Of a stretch of 24,267 bases of DNA, positions 1 through 7,313 are shown one piece after another (position 1 is the stretch's first letter; each line of letters opens with the position of its first letter). The stretch spans positions 1 through 24,267 of the forward strand of contig JBDTNQ010000068.1 of NCBI GenBank assembly GCA_039933635.1. Direction: 5' to 3'. Origin of the DNA: JBDTNQ01 sp039933635. GTDB lineage: Bacteria > Acidobacteriota > Vicinamibacteria > Vicinamibacterales > SCN-69-37. The notes under the pieces were generated by a model, which was given only the letters and a program-made list of their open reading frames with translations, searched no databases and was not told the DNA's origin. The translations under genes were made by a program, and so were the position numbers.

Positions 1-90
1 GGAGGATTGGGACCCGGAGGATTGGGACCCGGGGGATTCGGACCAGGAGGATTCGGTCCCGGAGGATTGGGACCTGGAGGATTGGGACCT
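1..90. repeat. Six tandem 15-bp units encoding GPNPP
   Basis: Bases 1-90 are six consecutive 15-bp units close to GGAGGATTGGGACCC, differing at only a few positions. A looser continuation of similar GGATTTGG/GGATTCGG blocks runs to about 152. On the minus strand each unit encodes the pentapeptide Gly-Pro-Asn-Pro-Pro of the tail of the 1-995 gene. The array continues beyond the window edge. In-frame units of 15 bp can expand or contract without a frameshift. Confidence 0.9.
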
Positions 91-995
91 GGATTTGGAT
101 TCGGGCTCGGGTTCGGATTGGGCCCCGGATTCGGATTGGGCCCAGGGTTCGGCCCGGCGATAGGCGGCGGATTTGGACCGGGGTCCACCGTCGGGTTGAT
201 CGACGGTGTCGAACTCCCGCCAAGTTCCGGATTCGGCGTGGAGTTGCCGCCCGGTCCTGGGCGCGCGCCGGGCCAGAGTCCCGAGCCCTGAAATGGTGAC
301 GCGCCGAACGGCCCGGAGGAGTCACGCGCTGACGCCGAGAGAGGCGCGTTAGGGGCACCACCCGTGCGCGAGCCAGCAACATCGGCAGGCGCCCCGCTGC
401 CGGACGCCACGATCACAGGAACGCCTGGGGCGTCGAGCGCCTCAACTGTTGGTTCCGCCGGTGAGATCGGCCCCATCGTCGCCGCCGCCACCTGGTTTCC
501 GCATCGTGCGCGGACCGTCATCGTGCCATCCGTCAGGACGGCCTCGCCGACCTTCAGTTGCAGTTTCTTGGTAGTCCAGTAGACCTTGTTGGCAATACGG
601 TACGAAACGTAGGCCTCTCGGGGCTCCCGCAGGTAAACCACTCGCAGGTTGCGCGTGTTGAGTCCGGCGTAATGCGCCGCGACGATCGGGTCGCGCACCA
701 TCGCGCTAGCGAGTTCTTCCGGCGTGCGAACCCCGCCGGGCACGACCGAATACGGAAACACGAGGCGCGTCGGCGCGACGGTCGCATCGAACTGCGGGCC
801 CGTCGCCGTTGCCTCAGCCGGCGGCGCGCTCAGGGCGACGTCGACCTTGGGGCCAGCATTGCGCGGCGAGCCGACGAACGCCACGAGCGCCAGGGCGACG
901 ACGACCGCAATGGCAATCAGTACGCGCGTCGCGACCGAACCGGTCTCGGAAGACGAGGAATCTTGCTGAATGGGGAGTGAAGTATGAACGACCAC
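1..995 (-). CDS. Membrane-anchored protein with Gly-Pro-Asn-Pro-rich tail (3' end outside window)
   Basis: I do not recognise a named family. The reading frame starts at a GTG (995-993), the only plausible start after an in-frame stop near 1100, and runs open off the window edge for 331 codons. A short polar N-terminus rich in Ser (residues 11-16) precedes one hydrophobic segment (about 24-40, VLIAIAVVVALALVAFV), so the rest probably lies outside the cytoplasmic membrane. Residues about 65-165 look like a folded domain (for example FPYSVVPGG, RNLRVVYLREPREAYVSYRI, VYWTTKKLQLKVGEAVL). From about residue 180 the chain becomes low-complexity, rich in Ala, Ser, Pro and Gly, and from about 265 it is built of P-N-P-G units ending in six exact GPNPP-type pentapeptides. 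Such tails often act as spacers through or along the cell wall or periplasm; that role is inferred. The shine-dalgarno is weak. The opposite strand reads as a Gly-rich ORF only because it is the complement of these repeats. Confidence 0.72.
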   Translation of the reverse strand, partial: MVVHTSLPIQQDSSSSETGSVATRVLIAIAVVVALALVAFVGSPRNAGPKVDVALSAPPAEATATGPQFDATVAPTRLVFPYSVVPGGVRTPEELASAMVRDPIVAAHYAGLNTRNLRVVYLREPREAYVSYRIANKVYWTTKKLQLKVGEAVLTDGTMTVRARCGNQVAAATMGPISPAEPTVEALDAPGVPVIVASGSGAPADVAGSRTGGAPNAPLSASARDSSGPFGASPFQGSGLWPGARPGPGGNSTPNPELGGSSTPSINPTVDPGPNPPPIAGPNPGPNPNPGPNPNPSPNPNPGPNPPGPNPPGPNPPGPNPPGPNPPGPNP

Positions 996-1126
996 TCGCT
1001 CAGAGGGTGCAACCCCCGTACCGTGCGTGCCATGACATTTTTGCCTGCGGTACCACGCAACACGCGGCTGGTCGGGTCCTGCCCGACGGAACTGTCAGTG
1101 AACTTGCAGTTTCGTATGCGCCGGGG

Positions 1127-2191
1127 TCAGAGCGTTTCCAGCTGCCGAGACGCTCTGGACGTCCCCTCGACCCGCGCGCGGATCTTCGAGAAGGCGATAT
1201 CCCGTGACGTGGAGGCGTCATCTGCAAAGGGCGCGAAGCCGCAGTCGTCGGTCGTCCCGAGCGCGGCCAGGGGGATGTACTCGGCGGCCAGCCGCACGCG
1301 GTCGCACACTTCGTCGGCCGTCTCGACACGCGGATCGATCGGATCGATGACGCCAACGAAGACCTGCCGATCGGCGCGGTGCGCGCGGACGATCTCGAGC
1401 ACGCGCAGCGGATCTCGTTCGCTCGCCATCTGGAGGTAGAAGCGGCCTACGCGGAGCTTGAACAGGGTAGGCAAGAGGTCGGCGTAGTCCACGGCGGCGC
1501 TATGCGTCGCATCGCGGTCGCCGCCTGGGCAGGTGTGAACGCCAATCCGACGCCGGTCTTCGACAGAGAAGCGGTCCAGCACCTGATTGTTCAGCGCGAC
1601 AAAGCTTTGGAGCAGCGCGCCTGACGGATCGAGCTTCAGCGAGAGTCGCCCTTCCGTGAAGTCGATCTGAACACTATCCGCTCCCTGATCCAGGCACTGT
1701 CGGATGTCGGCAGTGGCCTCATCGATCAGATCCGACAGGAACGTTTCGCGCGGGTAGCCGTCGATCGCCGGTTCCGGGTAGAGCAGGCTCAGCGCGGAGG
1801 CGGAGATGACCGCCTGCTTGACGGGCCTGGAGGTCAGGCCGCGCGCGGTCGTCAGGTAGCTGGCGGCGTGTGTTGCGTATCGGAATGGACCCGAGACGAG
1901 GCGCGGCAGCTGCCGGGTATGGCCGTCCTCGAACGGCACCACGAGGCCATCCGCCGCGAGGCCGGTCGCGCCATCGAGTGGGTAGGTCGCGAAGCTGGAC
2001 TTGGTCTGCTCGCCGTCCGTAATAACGGGCGATCCGGTCTCTTCGAACCGCCGGATGGTATCCGCGAGCGCCTGCCTCGCGATGCGTGTGAACTCCGTGG
2101 CAGACATCTGCCCCGCCTGGCGTTCGCCCATGGCCCGAAGGAGTTCAGCGGGTCTCGGAATGCTTCCAATCGGCTCGGTCGGAATCGGCAT
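1127..2191 (-). CDS. Cobalamin-independent methionine synthase-like methyltransferase (MetE C-terminal family)
   Basis: This 354-aa protein resembles the zinc-dependent C-terminal barrel of MetE. It matches the stand-alone family usually annotated 5-methyltetrahydropteroyltriglutamate-homocysteine methyltransferase (COG0620). That family moves a methyl group to a thiol bound to zinc. The likely zinc ligands are visible: His219 and Cys221 in HTCPGGD, Glu258 in MASERD and Cys317 in TTDDCGF. The N-terminus IGSIPRP is typical of the barrel start, and QIDFTEGR (175-182) replaces the QIDEPA motif of true MetE. The protein is less than half the length of full MetE because it lacks the N-terminal folate domain, so its methyl donor and true substrate are uncertain. 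The ATG is preceded by CGGAG at suitable spacing. The gene is transcribed away from the esterase and has a 131-bp gap to the next minus-strand gene, in which I see nothing clear. The family is confident; the exact reaction is not. Confidence 0.88.
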   Translation of the reverse strand: MPIPTEPIGSIPRPAELLRAMGERQAGQMSATEFTRIARQALADTIRRFEETGSPVITDGEQTKSSFATYPLDGATGLAADGLVVPFEDGHTRQLPRLVSGPFRYATHAASYLTTARGLTSRPVKQAVISASALSLLYPEPAIDGYPRETFLSDLIDEATADIRQCLDQGADSVQIDFTEGRLSLKLDPSGALLQSFVALNNQVLDRFSVEDRRRIGVHTCPGGDRDATHSAAVDYADLLPTLFKLRVGRFYLQMASERDPLRVLEIVRAHRADRQVFVGVIDPIDPRVETADEVCDRVRLAAEYIPLAALGTTDDCGFAPFADDASTSRDIAFSKIRARVEGTSRASRQLETL

Positions 2192-2383
2192 GGTGTCTCC
2201 GGAAGGCTGGCGAATTCTTGATGGTACCGGCGCGTCCTGGCCGGTGCACTAGCACGAAGCGATTAGTTCAGATGACAGGCCTCAAGCCTTCCCTGCCTCC
2301 TTACCCACCCCCAGCCTTGCACCCGACCGCCCAATTGGTTCACACTGCAAGGCCGCTATTGCATGCAATCGCGAGTCGGGTTT

Positions 2384-2397
2384 CGGAAAACTTTCCG
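2384..2397. promoter_or_regulatory. Perfect 6-bp inverted repeat upstream of the esterase, possible operator
   Basis: CGGAAA-AC-TTTCCG lies 47 bp before the esterase ATG in the divergent gap between the MetE-like gene and the esterase (2192-2444). The symmetry and position suit a dimeric repressor or activator site. No regulator is named, and chance occurrence is possible. The rest of this 253-bp gap holds no gene and no clear terminator. Confidence 0.3.
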
Positions 2398-2444
2398 CAC
2401 AGGGCTGCGCCTCGGGCGCAGGTCCGCAGAGTATTGAGGTGGGT

Positions 2445-3650
2445 ATGAGCAAGACGACAGCAGGGTTGGGACTGGCCATGGCGCTTGTTGCGTCAGTGGC
2501 GTTCGCTCAGGCGCCGGCTGGACCGCCGGCGGGCGCGCCTGGCGCCGGCCGCGGTGGCCGTGGGCCACAGATCGTGTCGCCGGAAGTCGGCGCCGACCGC
2601 ACCGTCACGCTCCGGTATGTTTCGCCAACCGCCACGTCAGTCGTGGCGAGCGGTGAACTCGACGGCAAGCCGCATCCGTTGACGAAGGGCGAGAACGGGA
2701 TCTGGAGTGTGACGATTGGCCCGCTCGCTCCGGACATCTACACGTACTCGTTCAACGTCGACGGTGTCGTCGCGCTCGACCCGCGCAACGTCAACACGAA
2801 GTACGGCTACGGTAATTTCGGTGCGGTCAGCATCGTCGAAGTTCCCGGCGAAGGCCCGGCGTTCTATGACGTGAAGCCTGTGCCGCACGGCCAGGTCAGC
2901 ATCCGGCCCTACGTCTCGAAGACGCTGGGTGTGTCGCGAACGGTCTGGGTGTACACCCCGGCGAACTACGACAAGGGCAGCAACTTCCCGGTGCTCTACC
3001 TGTTGCATGGCGCTGGCGACATCGAGTCGGGCTGGACGATGATCGGCCGCGCGAACAACATCCTCGACAACCTGATTGCCGAGGGCAAGGCGAAGCCGAT
3101 GGTCGTCGTGATGCCGCTCGGCCACGCGATTCAGAGCTTCTGGGCCGGACCAGCGAAGGCGTTCGTGCCGCCCGCGGGCGCGCCGGCGGCGGGTGGACCG
3201 GGCGCAGCGCAGACCGGCGGCCTGCAGCCGTTCAGTCGTGACCTGCTCGACGACGTGATGCCGCTGATCGAGTCGAGCTACAAGGTTTCGAAGAAGGCTG
3301 ATGATCGGGCGATTGCGGGCCTCTCGATGGGTGGCGGACAGACCGTCAACGTTGCGTTCAACAGGCCCGAGCTGTTCCGTTACGTCGGCCTGATGAGTCC
3401 CGCGGCCAACGGCAACATGGAGCAGCAGTACGCGGCGTTCAAGGATGCGGCGAAGCTCAACCAGCAGTTCAAGCTGTTCTGGATGTCAGTTGGCAAGGAC
3501 GACACCCTGGTCGGCGCCGGCGACAAGGCGTTCGAAGAAGCCCTGACGAAGAACAACATCAAGCACGCGTTCCACTTCGTCGAAGGCCGTCACGAGTGGA
3601 CGGTATGGCGCAACCATCTCAACGAATTGGCGCCGCTGCTGTTCAAGTAG
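2445..3650 (+). CDS. Secreted esterase, enterochelin esterase/esterase D (CE1-like) family
   Basis: This is a 401-aa protein with a signal peptide (1-20, hydrophobic core GLGLAMALVASVAFA, likely cleavage after AFA or AQA). A short Pro/Gly-rich linker (23-40) follows, then an N-terminal Ig-like domain of the CBM48/early-set type (about 43-133, with DIYTYSFNVDGVVALDP), then an alpha/beta-hydrolase of the Fes/EsterD type (about 150-400). The catalytic Ser is Ser294 in GLSMGGG, the acid is probably Asp352 or Asp353 in GKDDT, and the base is His383 in EGRHEW. VLYLLHGAGDIESGW (183-197) gives the oxyanion region. Substrates in this family include feruloyl or acetyl esters on plant xylan and siderophore esters; none can be chosen from sequence. 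An Ala/Pro/Gly-rich insert lies at 240-258. I chose ATG 2445 over GTG 2439 because GAGGTGGG (2436-2443) sits directly before it. Confidence 0.9.
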   Translation: MSKTTAGLGLAMALVASVAFAQAPAGPPAGAPGAGRGGRGPQIVSPEVGADRTVTLRYVSPTATSVVASGELDGKPHPLTKGENGIWSVTIGPLAPDIYTYSFNVDGVVALDPRNVNTKYGYGNFGAVSIVEVPGEGPAFYDVKPVPHGQVSIRPYVSKTLGVSRTVWVYTPANYDKGSNFPVLYLLHGAGDIESGWTMIGRANNILDNLIAEGKAKPMVVVMPLGHAIQSFWAGPAKAFVPPAGAPAAGGPGAAQTGGLQPFSRDLLDDVMPLIESSYKVSKKADDRAIAGLSMGGGQTVNVAFNRPELFRYVGLMSPAANGNMEQQYAAFKDAAKLNQQFKLFWMSVGKDDTLVGAGDKAFEEALTKNNIKHAFHFVEGRHEWTVWRNHLNELAPLLFK

Positions 3651-3664
3651 GTTCGATCTTCCGC

Positions 3665-3720
3665 GGAGCCCTGGGCCTTCAGGCCCAGGGCCTGCCCCGG
3701 ACCTGAAGGTCCGGGGCTCC
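3665..3720. repeat. Inverted pair of 27-bp REP-like hairpins (BIME-like element)
   Basis: Bases 3665-3691 and the reverse complement of 3694-3720 are two versions of the same 27-bp hairpin, separated by 2 bp. Each begins GGAGCCC and has a perfect 10-11-bp stem around a 2-nt loop (stems 3669-3678/3681-3690 and 3694-3704/3707-3717). The copies differ at four positions, and these form two base pairs that changed together: T-A becomes C-G and G-C becomes A-T. The outer GGAG (3665-3668) can also pair with CTCC (3717-3720), so the whole could fold as a three-way junction. It lies between the convergent ends of the esterase and lipoprotein genes and could block transcription from both sides, although no T-run follows. 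Confidence 0.85.
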
Positions 3721-3781
3721 ACGCACCCTAGACTGTCCTCACGCAGCGCACCGGTTCGACCCTCGATCCGCTGTCAGCTCC

Positions 3782-4702
3782 TCACCTGCCCCTTGGGTAG
3801 CCGCGCTTCATCAGCGCGTTCTCCAGGGTGCGAAGGCTTTCGTCACAAGGCGCGGTCAATTGCCGTTTTTCATCCAGCGAGAGCGCGAGCGAGCGCACGT
3901 TGGTGTTCTTGCGCGACAGGCCAACGATCTGGGCGTTGACACTCATGAACGTGTCGAGTGCGGCGGATGCGGCCGAAAGATGCGAACGTGAATCGGTCGT
4001 GACGAGGGGCGCGAGCGACTTCAGGGCGCTGCGTGCTTCCACCTCGGACCCGGCCATTCTCGCCTCGATCTTGGACATGTCCGCATCGTCTGGATCCGCA
4101 ATGTGTGGCGCCTGCAGCGTCTGAATCTCCCGCACGGCGGCGACCGCGCGGGCCGAGAGCGCCGCGACGCTCCAGCCGGTCGCCGTGGGATTCGTGGGCG
4201 TGACAACGTCGAGCGCCGCCGCGAACGCGTCGGCGGCGTCGGCGGCCGGGCCAAACGACAGTCGTTGCGCCTTGAGATTGGTGTTCTGGACGGCGAGATC
4301 GAGGATGCGGCGCTCGAGTTCCTGGTACCGGCCGAACTGACCGACGAACTGCTGCAAGATCCGGGTCTCGTCGGCATACTTGAGGGCCTGAAGAGCCGGC
4401 CCCAAGGCATCGACATCGTGCTGCGCCGCCTGTGTCGCCTCCTCGGCTTCACGCGCGAAGTCCACCGAGGCCGCGTCCGTGTCAGCCATCACGGCGCGAT
4501 CGGTGGCGCCGGCGGCTTTGACGAACTGCACATGCAGATCGGCCGAGAGACGACGCGCCTCCGAGAGTCGCTCGAGCGCGGCGTTGACATCGCCGCAGGC
4601 GGAAGCCACCACGGACAGCATGACGACAGCAATCCAGGAAAAGTGCGCCGCGGGGCGTTGCCCGGATGGGCGGCCGCTAATGATCGTCGCCTTGCTGACC
4701 AT
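3782..4702 (-). CDS. Lipoprotein with predicted long helical-bundle (4HB-like) domain
   Basis: This is a 306-aa protein whose N-terminus reads as a lipoprotein signal: a basic stretch, a hydrophobic core (about 22-33, SWIAVVMLSVVA) and an ASAC lipobox, giving a lipid-bearing Cys36. The mature part is almost entirely predicted helix, with regular Ala/Leu heptads and no Pro-rich breaks until about residue 170 (VVTPTNPTATG). Two long helical stretches (about 40-165 and 175-300) are reminiscent of the four-helix ligand-binding domains of chemoreceptors (4HB_MCP), but there is no HAMP or signalling domain. I do not recognise a named family, so the function is unknown. A candidate response-regulator box lies 48 bp upstream of the start (4750-4765), shared in form with the kdp promoter, so a link to potassium or osmotic signalling is possible but inferred. 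The shine-dalgarno is weak. Confidence 0.75.
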   Translation of the reverse strand: MVSKATIISGRPSGQRPAAHFSWIAVVMLSVVASACGDVNAALERLSEARRLSADLHVQFVKAAGATDRAVMADTDAASVDFAREAEEATQAAQHDVDALGPALQALKYADETRILQQFVGQFGRYQELERRILDLAVQNTNLKAQRLSFGPAADAADAFAAALDVVTPTNPTATGWSVAALSARAVAAVREIQTLQAPHIADPDDADMSKIEARMAGSEVEARSALKSLAPLVTTDSRSHLSAASAALDTFMSVNAQIVGLSRKNTNVRSLALSLDEKRQLTAPCDESLRTLENALMKRGYPRGR

Positions 4703-4749
4703 CCGAAGAGACTAGCACCGACGGCCTTCGCGCGGGATATGAGGAACTC

Positions 4750-4765
4750 CTAAGAAGTCCGTTAG
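4750..4765 (-). promoter_or_regulatory. Candidate OmpR-family box (site A) before the lipoprotein gene
   Basis: Read on the minus strand this is CTAAC-GGACTT-CTTAG, two 5-bp half sites whose starts are 11 bp apart. It matches the boxes at 5760-5776 and 8048-8064 at 12 of 17 and similar numbers of positions. A weak AT-rich -10-like stretch (CATATC, 4741-4736) lies just downstream, 7-8 bp from the box, and the gene starts at 4702. It is also nearly palindromic (CTAA-N8-TTAG). The rest of the 4703-4954 gap shows nothing else I can support. Confidence 0.45.
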
Positions 4766-4954
4766 AAATGCATAGCCGGTGGTCGTGCGTTCGTTGCCCC
4801 CGGCTAACATGGGCCTGGCTGCTCGTCGACACGCGTCTCGCCGAATATCGGATTCGCGGCGCTCGCTGGAGTCCGGCGTTGACGCGCGTTCGGAGAATGC
4901 CTCGAGGCCGTCGAGTCACGATGTCATCGATCGGCACGGGCGAGGTGTCCTGTC

Positions 4955-5653
4955 ATGTCTGCACGTCTGCGATTCGTCATCGCTGCAGCTCTTGTCGGCG
5001 CCGCGGCATTTCTCGCCGGGACGCGCTTCATCACACCCCGCGGGGAGCCGTGGCGGCACCCGCTCACCGGGCGACCCGTCGCAGGCGTTGCGACCGACGC
5101 TAGGTGGATGGACCGTGCCGAGCGCGACGCGGAGGAACAGCCCGAGCGCGCGCTCGATCTCATCGGCGTTGCGCCAGGTCTTGTCGTCGCGGACGTGGGT
5201 GCCGGAAGTGGGTACATGACACTGCGGCTGGCGCGACGTGTCGGGCCCACGGGCCGGGTCTACGCCAATGACATCCAGCCGAGGCTCCTGGGTCTGATCG
5301 AGGACAAGGCGCGCGCGGCCGGTGTGTCCAACATCGTGCCGATTGTCGGGCGGGAGGACGACACCCTGCTTCCCGAGCGCACGATCGATCTGGCGCTGCT
5401 GGTCGACGTCTACCACGAGTTCCGGCGGCCGCAGACGATGCTGCAGAGCATCCGGCGTTCGCTCGTGCCGGGCGGGCGGCTGGTGCTCATCGAGTATCGC
5501 GAGGAAGACCCGGCCCTTCCGATCGCGCCCACGCACCGCATGAGCGTCGCCAAGGCTCGAACGGAGGTCGAAGCCGAGGGATTCACCATGGAGCGTGCCG
5601 TCGAGGACCTTCCACGGCAGCACATCCTGGTGTTTCGTCGAGCCGTCCCGTAG
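4955..5653 (+). CDS. SAM-dependent class I methyltransferase with N-terminal membrane anchor or signal
   Basis: This is a 232-aa protein. Residues 7-22 (FVIAAALVGAAAFLAG) form a hydrophobic segment that is either an uncleaved anchor or a signal peptide. The rest is a Rossmann methyltransferase of the Methyltransf_11/25 type: motif I VADVGAGSGYMT (78-89), an acidic residue after strand 2 (VYANDIQ, 102-108), DTLLP then IDLALLVDVYHEF (144-156) as motif IV, and LVPGGRLVLIEYR (about 169-181) as the following strand. DVYHEFRRP is common in bacterial methyltransferases of unknown substrate. SAM is cytosolic, so an outward-facing enzyme would be odd; a cytoplasm-facing anchor is more likely. The ATG follows GAGGTGTCCTGTC. 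No partner gene is evident: the flanking genes are a divergent lipoprotein and the histidine kinase. Confidence 0.85.
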   Translation: MSARLRFVIAAALVGAAAFLAGTRFITPRGEPWRHPLTGRPVAGVATDARWMDRAERDAEEQPERALDLIGVAPGLVVADVGAGSGYMTLRLARRVGPTGRVYANDIQPRLLGLIEDKARAAGVSNIVPIVGREDDTLLPERTIDLALLVDVYHEFRRPQTMLQSIRRSLVPGGRLVLIEYREEDPALPIAPTHRMSVAKARTEVEAEGFTMERAVEDLPRQHILVFRRAVP

Positions 5654-5743
5654 GCGTCCTGTTCAGGCCCGTCGGGTCGGCACGCACCGGTTCCGGTGAT
5701 CGGGCAGGCGGGGCTGGTGCCGACCTTGGCTCCTCCACCGGGG

Positions 5744-5776
5744 ACCATAGACCCATGTTCATAAGAAAGTCGTAAG
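5744..5776 (-). promoter_or_regulatory. Candidate OmpR-family box plus -10 (site B), facing the minus strand
   Basis: On the minus strand CTTAC-GACTTT-CTTATG (5776-5760) has half sites 11 bp apart. It is followed after exactly 10 bp by TATGGT (5749-5744), a fair -10 match. It shares 13 of 17 positions with the kdp promoter box, and the same 10-bp spacer to the -10. Transcription from it would run leftward, antisense to the methyltransferase gene, where no minus-strand gene is evident. Alternatively the box acts on the plus-strand kinase gene, whose start is 72 bp away. The 5654-5848 gap contains only this and the kinase promoter. Confidence 0.5.
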
Positions 5777-5831
5777 CAGGATCTGAGGAAGATCTGCGGT
5801 CCGTGTCCCTGTCGCGGCGGCACGGGAAAAC

Positions 5832-5837
5832 TACGAT
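5832..5837 (+). promoter_or_regulatory. -10-like hexamer for the histidine kinase gene
   Basis: TACGAT ends 11 bp before the GTG start at 5849. No shine-dalgarno is present between them, so transcription would start about 5 nt before the GTG and give a very short leader. The -35 region (CTGTCG, about 5809) is weak. Confidence 0.4.
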
Positions 5838-5848
5838 AGGCTCCCGTC

Positions 5849-7294
5849 GTGGTTCGTCACTGGTCCGTGCTGCTCCGCGCGATCCTGACACTTGCTGGAC
5901 TCACTCTCACGACCCTCGTGTGCCTGTGGCTCTCGGCCAACCCGACGACGGTGGCCCTGACGTACCTGCTGTGTATCGTGCTCATCGCCAGCTGGTGGGG
6001 GATCGGGATGGCGACCGCCGCGTCCGTGGTTGCCATCGTCGCGTTCAATGTTCTTTTTCTGCCGCCAGTCGGCACCCTCACCATCGCGGATCCGCAGAAC
6101 TGGGTCAGTTTCTTTGCCTTTCTCACCGTGGCCGTCATCGTCAGCCAGTTGTCGGGGCGGGCGCGCGAGCGGCAGCTTGAAGCCCTTGCCCGGCAGCAGG
6201 ACCTCGAGCGTTTGTACGCGCTGAGCCGATCGCTGCTGCTGGCCGACGCCGAGGTGTCCCTGATTGGCGAAATCGCACGACGACTGGCCGAGACGTTCTC
6301 CCTGACGACGGTCGCGCTGTACGATCGGCGGGCCGATCGGGTGGCGTGGGGCGGAGCGGCCGATCGCCCCGACATCGAGCCGCGGTTGCGCGACGTGGCG
6401 CGAACCGCGGAAGTCATCCATGACCCGTCGGGCCCCGTTTTCTTTCCCATTCGGCTTGGCGGCGCGCCGATCGGCAGCCTGGCGATCGTGGGCGGCGCGC
6501 TCGGCGATGCGGTCCTGCAGTCAATCGCCAACCTCGCCGCGATTGGCCTCGAACGGGCGACCAGCCACGAAGCGATGGCGGCCTCCGAGGCGGCGCGGCA
6601 GAGCGGAGAGCTGAGGGCCGCGTTGCTCGATGCCGTGGCGCACGAGTTCAAGACGCCCCTGACGGCCGGCAAAGCGGCGGCAACCGCGTTGCTCTCGCGC
6701 GTGTCGAGCAGTCCCGATGATCACGAACTGGTCGTGATCATCAACGAAGAACTCGAGCGGTTGAAGGCGCTGGTGAGCGACGCGATCCACATGCTGCGGA
6801 TCGATGCCGGCGACATGGTCGTTCGTCGCGAACGTCATCGCGCCTCCGACCTTGTCGGACAGGCTCTGCGCGAGATGGGGGCGCGCCTCGAAGGTCACCG
6901 GGTGACGGTCGACGCGCCTGAGACGATCGACGTCGACGTGGATGCCTCCCTCCTGCGACTGGCCCTGCGACAACTGCTGGACAATGCCGTCAAGTACTCG
7001 CCGCCGGACTCGGCGATCGGCGTGGCCGCGAGCACGAATGGCGAGGTGCGAATCGTGGTGAGCAACTCCGGGCCGCCGATTCCCGCATCCGATCGGAATC
7101 GAATCTTCGACCGTTTCTACCGCGGCCGCCACAGCGAGAACATTCCGGGCAGCGGTCTGGGCCTGGCGATTGTCCAGCGCATCGCGCGCGCCCACGGCGG
7201 TGACGTGGGGGTCACCAGCGATGCCGCGGTCGGAACGCAGTTCACGATCGCCCTGCCCGTATCTCCCGAGCCGGCATCGGTTCCGGACGCGTGA
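5849..7294 (+). CDS. kdpD: KdpD-type membrane histidine kinase lacking the N-terminal sensor half
   Basis: This 481-aa protein corresponds to the C-terminal half of KdpD. Residues about 10-105 are the DUF4118 four-helix membrane domain, including NVLFLPPVGTLTI (67-79). A GAF-like region follows (about 120-235), then HisKA with the phospho-accepting His265 in AVAHEFKTPLT, then HATPase_c with the N box (Asn379 in LLDNAVKYSP), the F box (IFDRFYRG) and the G2 box GSGLGLAIV (434-442). The normal N-terminal KdpD and Usp domains are absent here; two proteins carrying them are encoded after kdpC. By analogy it phosphorylates the response regulator 19 bp downstream and senses low potassium or turgor. 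The GTG start is set by the membrane domain beginning immediately, with no shine-dalgarno. Symbol by family only; a split subunit may deserve another name. Confidence 0.9.
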   Translation: MVRHWSVLLRAILTLAGLTLTTLVCLWLSANPTTVALTYLLCIVLIASWWGIGMATAASVVAIVAFNVLFLPPVGTLTIADPQNWVSFFAFLTVAVIVSQLSGRARERQLEALARQQDLERLYALSRSLLLADAEVSLIGEIARRLAETFSLTTVALYDRRADRVAWGGAADRPDIEPRLRDVARTAEVIHDPSGPVFFPIRLGGAPIGSLAIVGGALGDAVLQSIANLAAIGLERATSHEAMAASEAARQSGELRAALLDAVAHEFKTPLTAGKAAATALLSRVSSSPDDHELVVIINEELERLKALVSDAIHMLRIDAGDMVVRRERHRASDLVGQALREMGARLEGHRVTVDAPETIDVDVDASLLRLALRQLLDNAVKYSPPDSAIGVAASTNGEVRIVVSNSGPPIPASDRNRIFDRFYRGRHSENIPGSGLGLAIVQRIARAHGGDVGVTSDAAVGTQFTIALPVSPEPASVPDA

Positions 7295-7313
7295 GCGGTC
7301 GAAGGGAGTCATC

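Noticed and set aside
7..291. Plus-strand collagen-like Gly-rich ORF
   Set aside because: It is the complement of the Pro-Asn-Gly repeat tail of the minus-strand gene, which has a membrane helix and a folded domain; the plus ORF lacks any such context.
3665..3720. Ordinary Rho-independent terminator
   Set aside because: The stems are strong but no T-run follows on either strand, and the paired inverted copies with compensatory changes fit a REP-like element better.
7170..7313. Upstream extension of the response regulator
   Set aside because: It overlaps the kinase catalytic domain, and ATG 7314 has a strong ribosome site and begins at the receiver fold.
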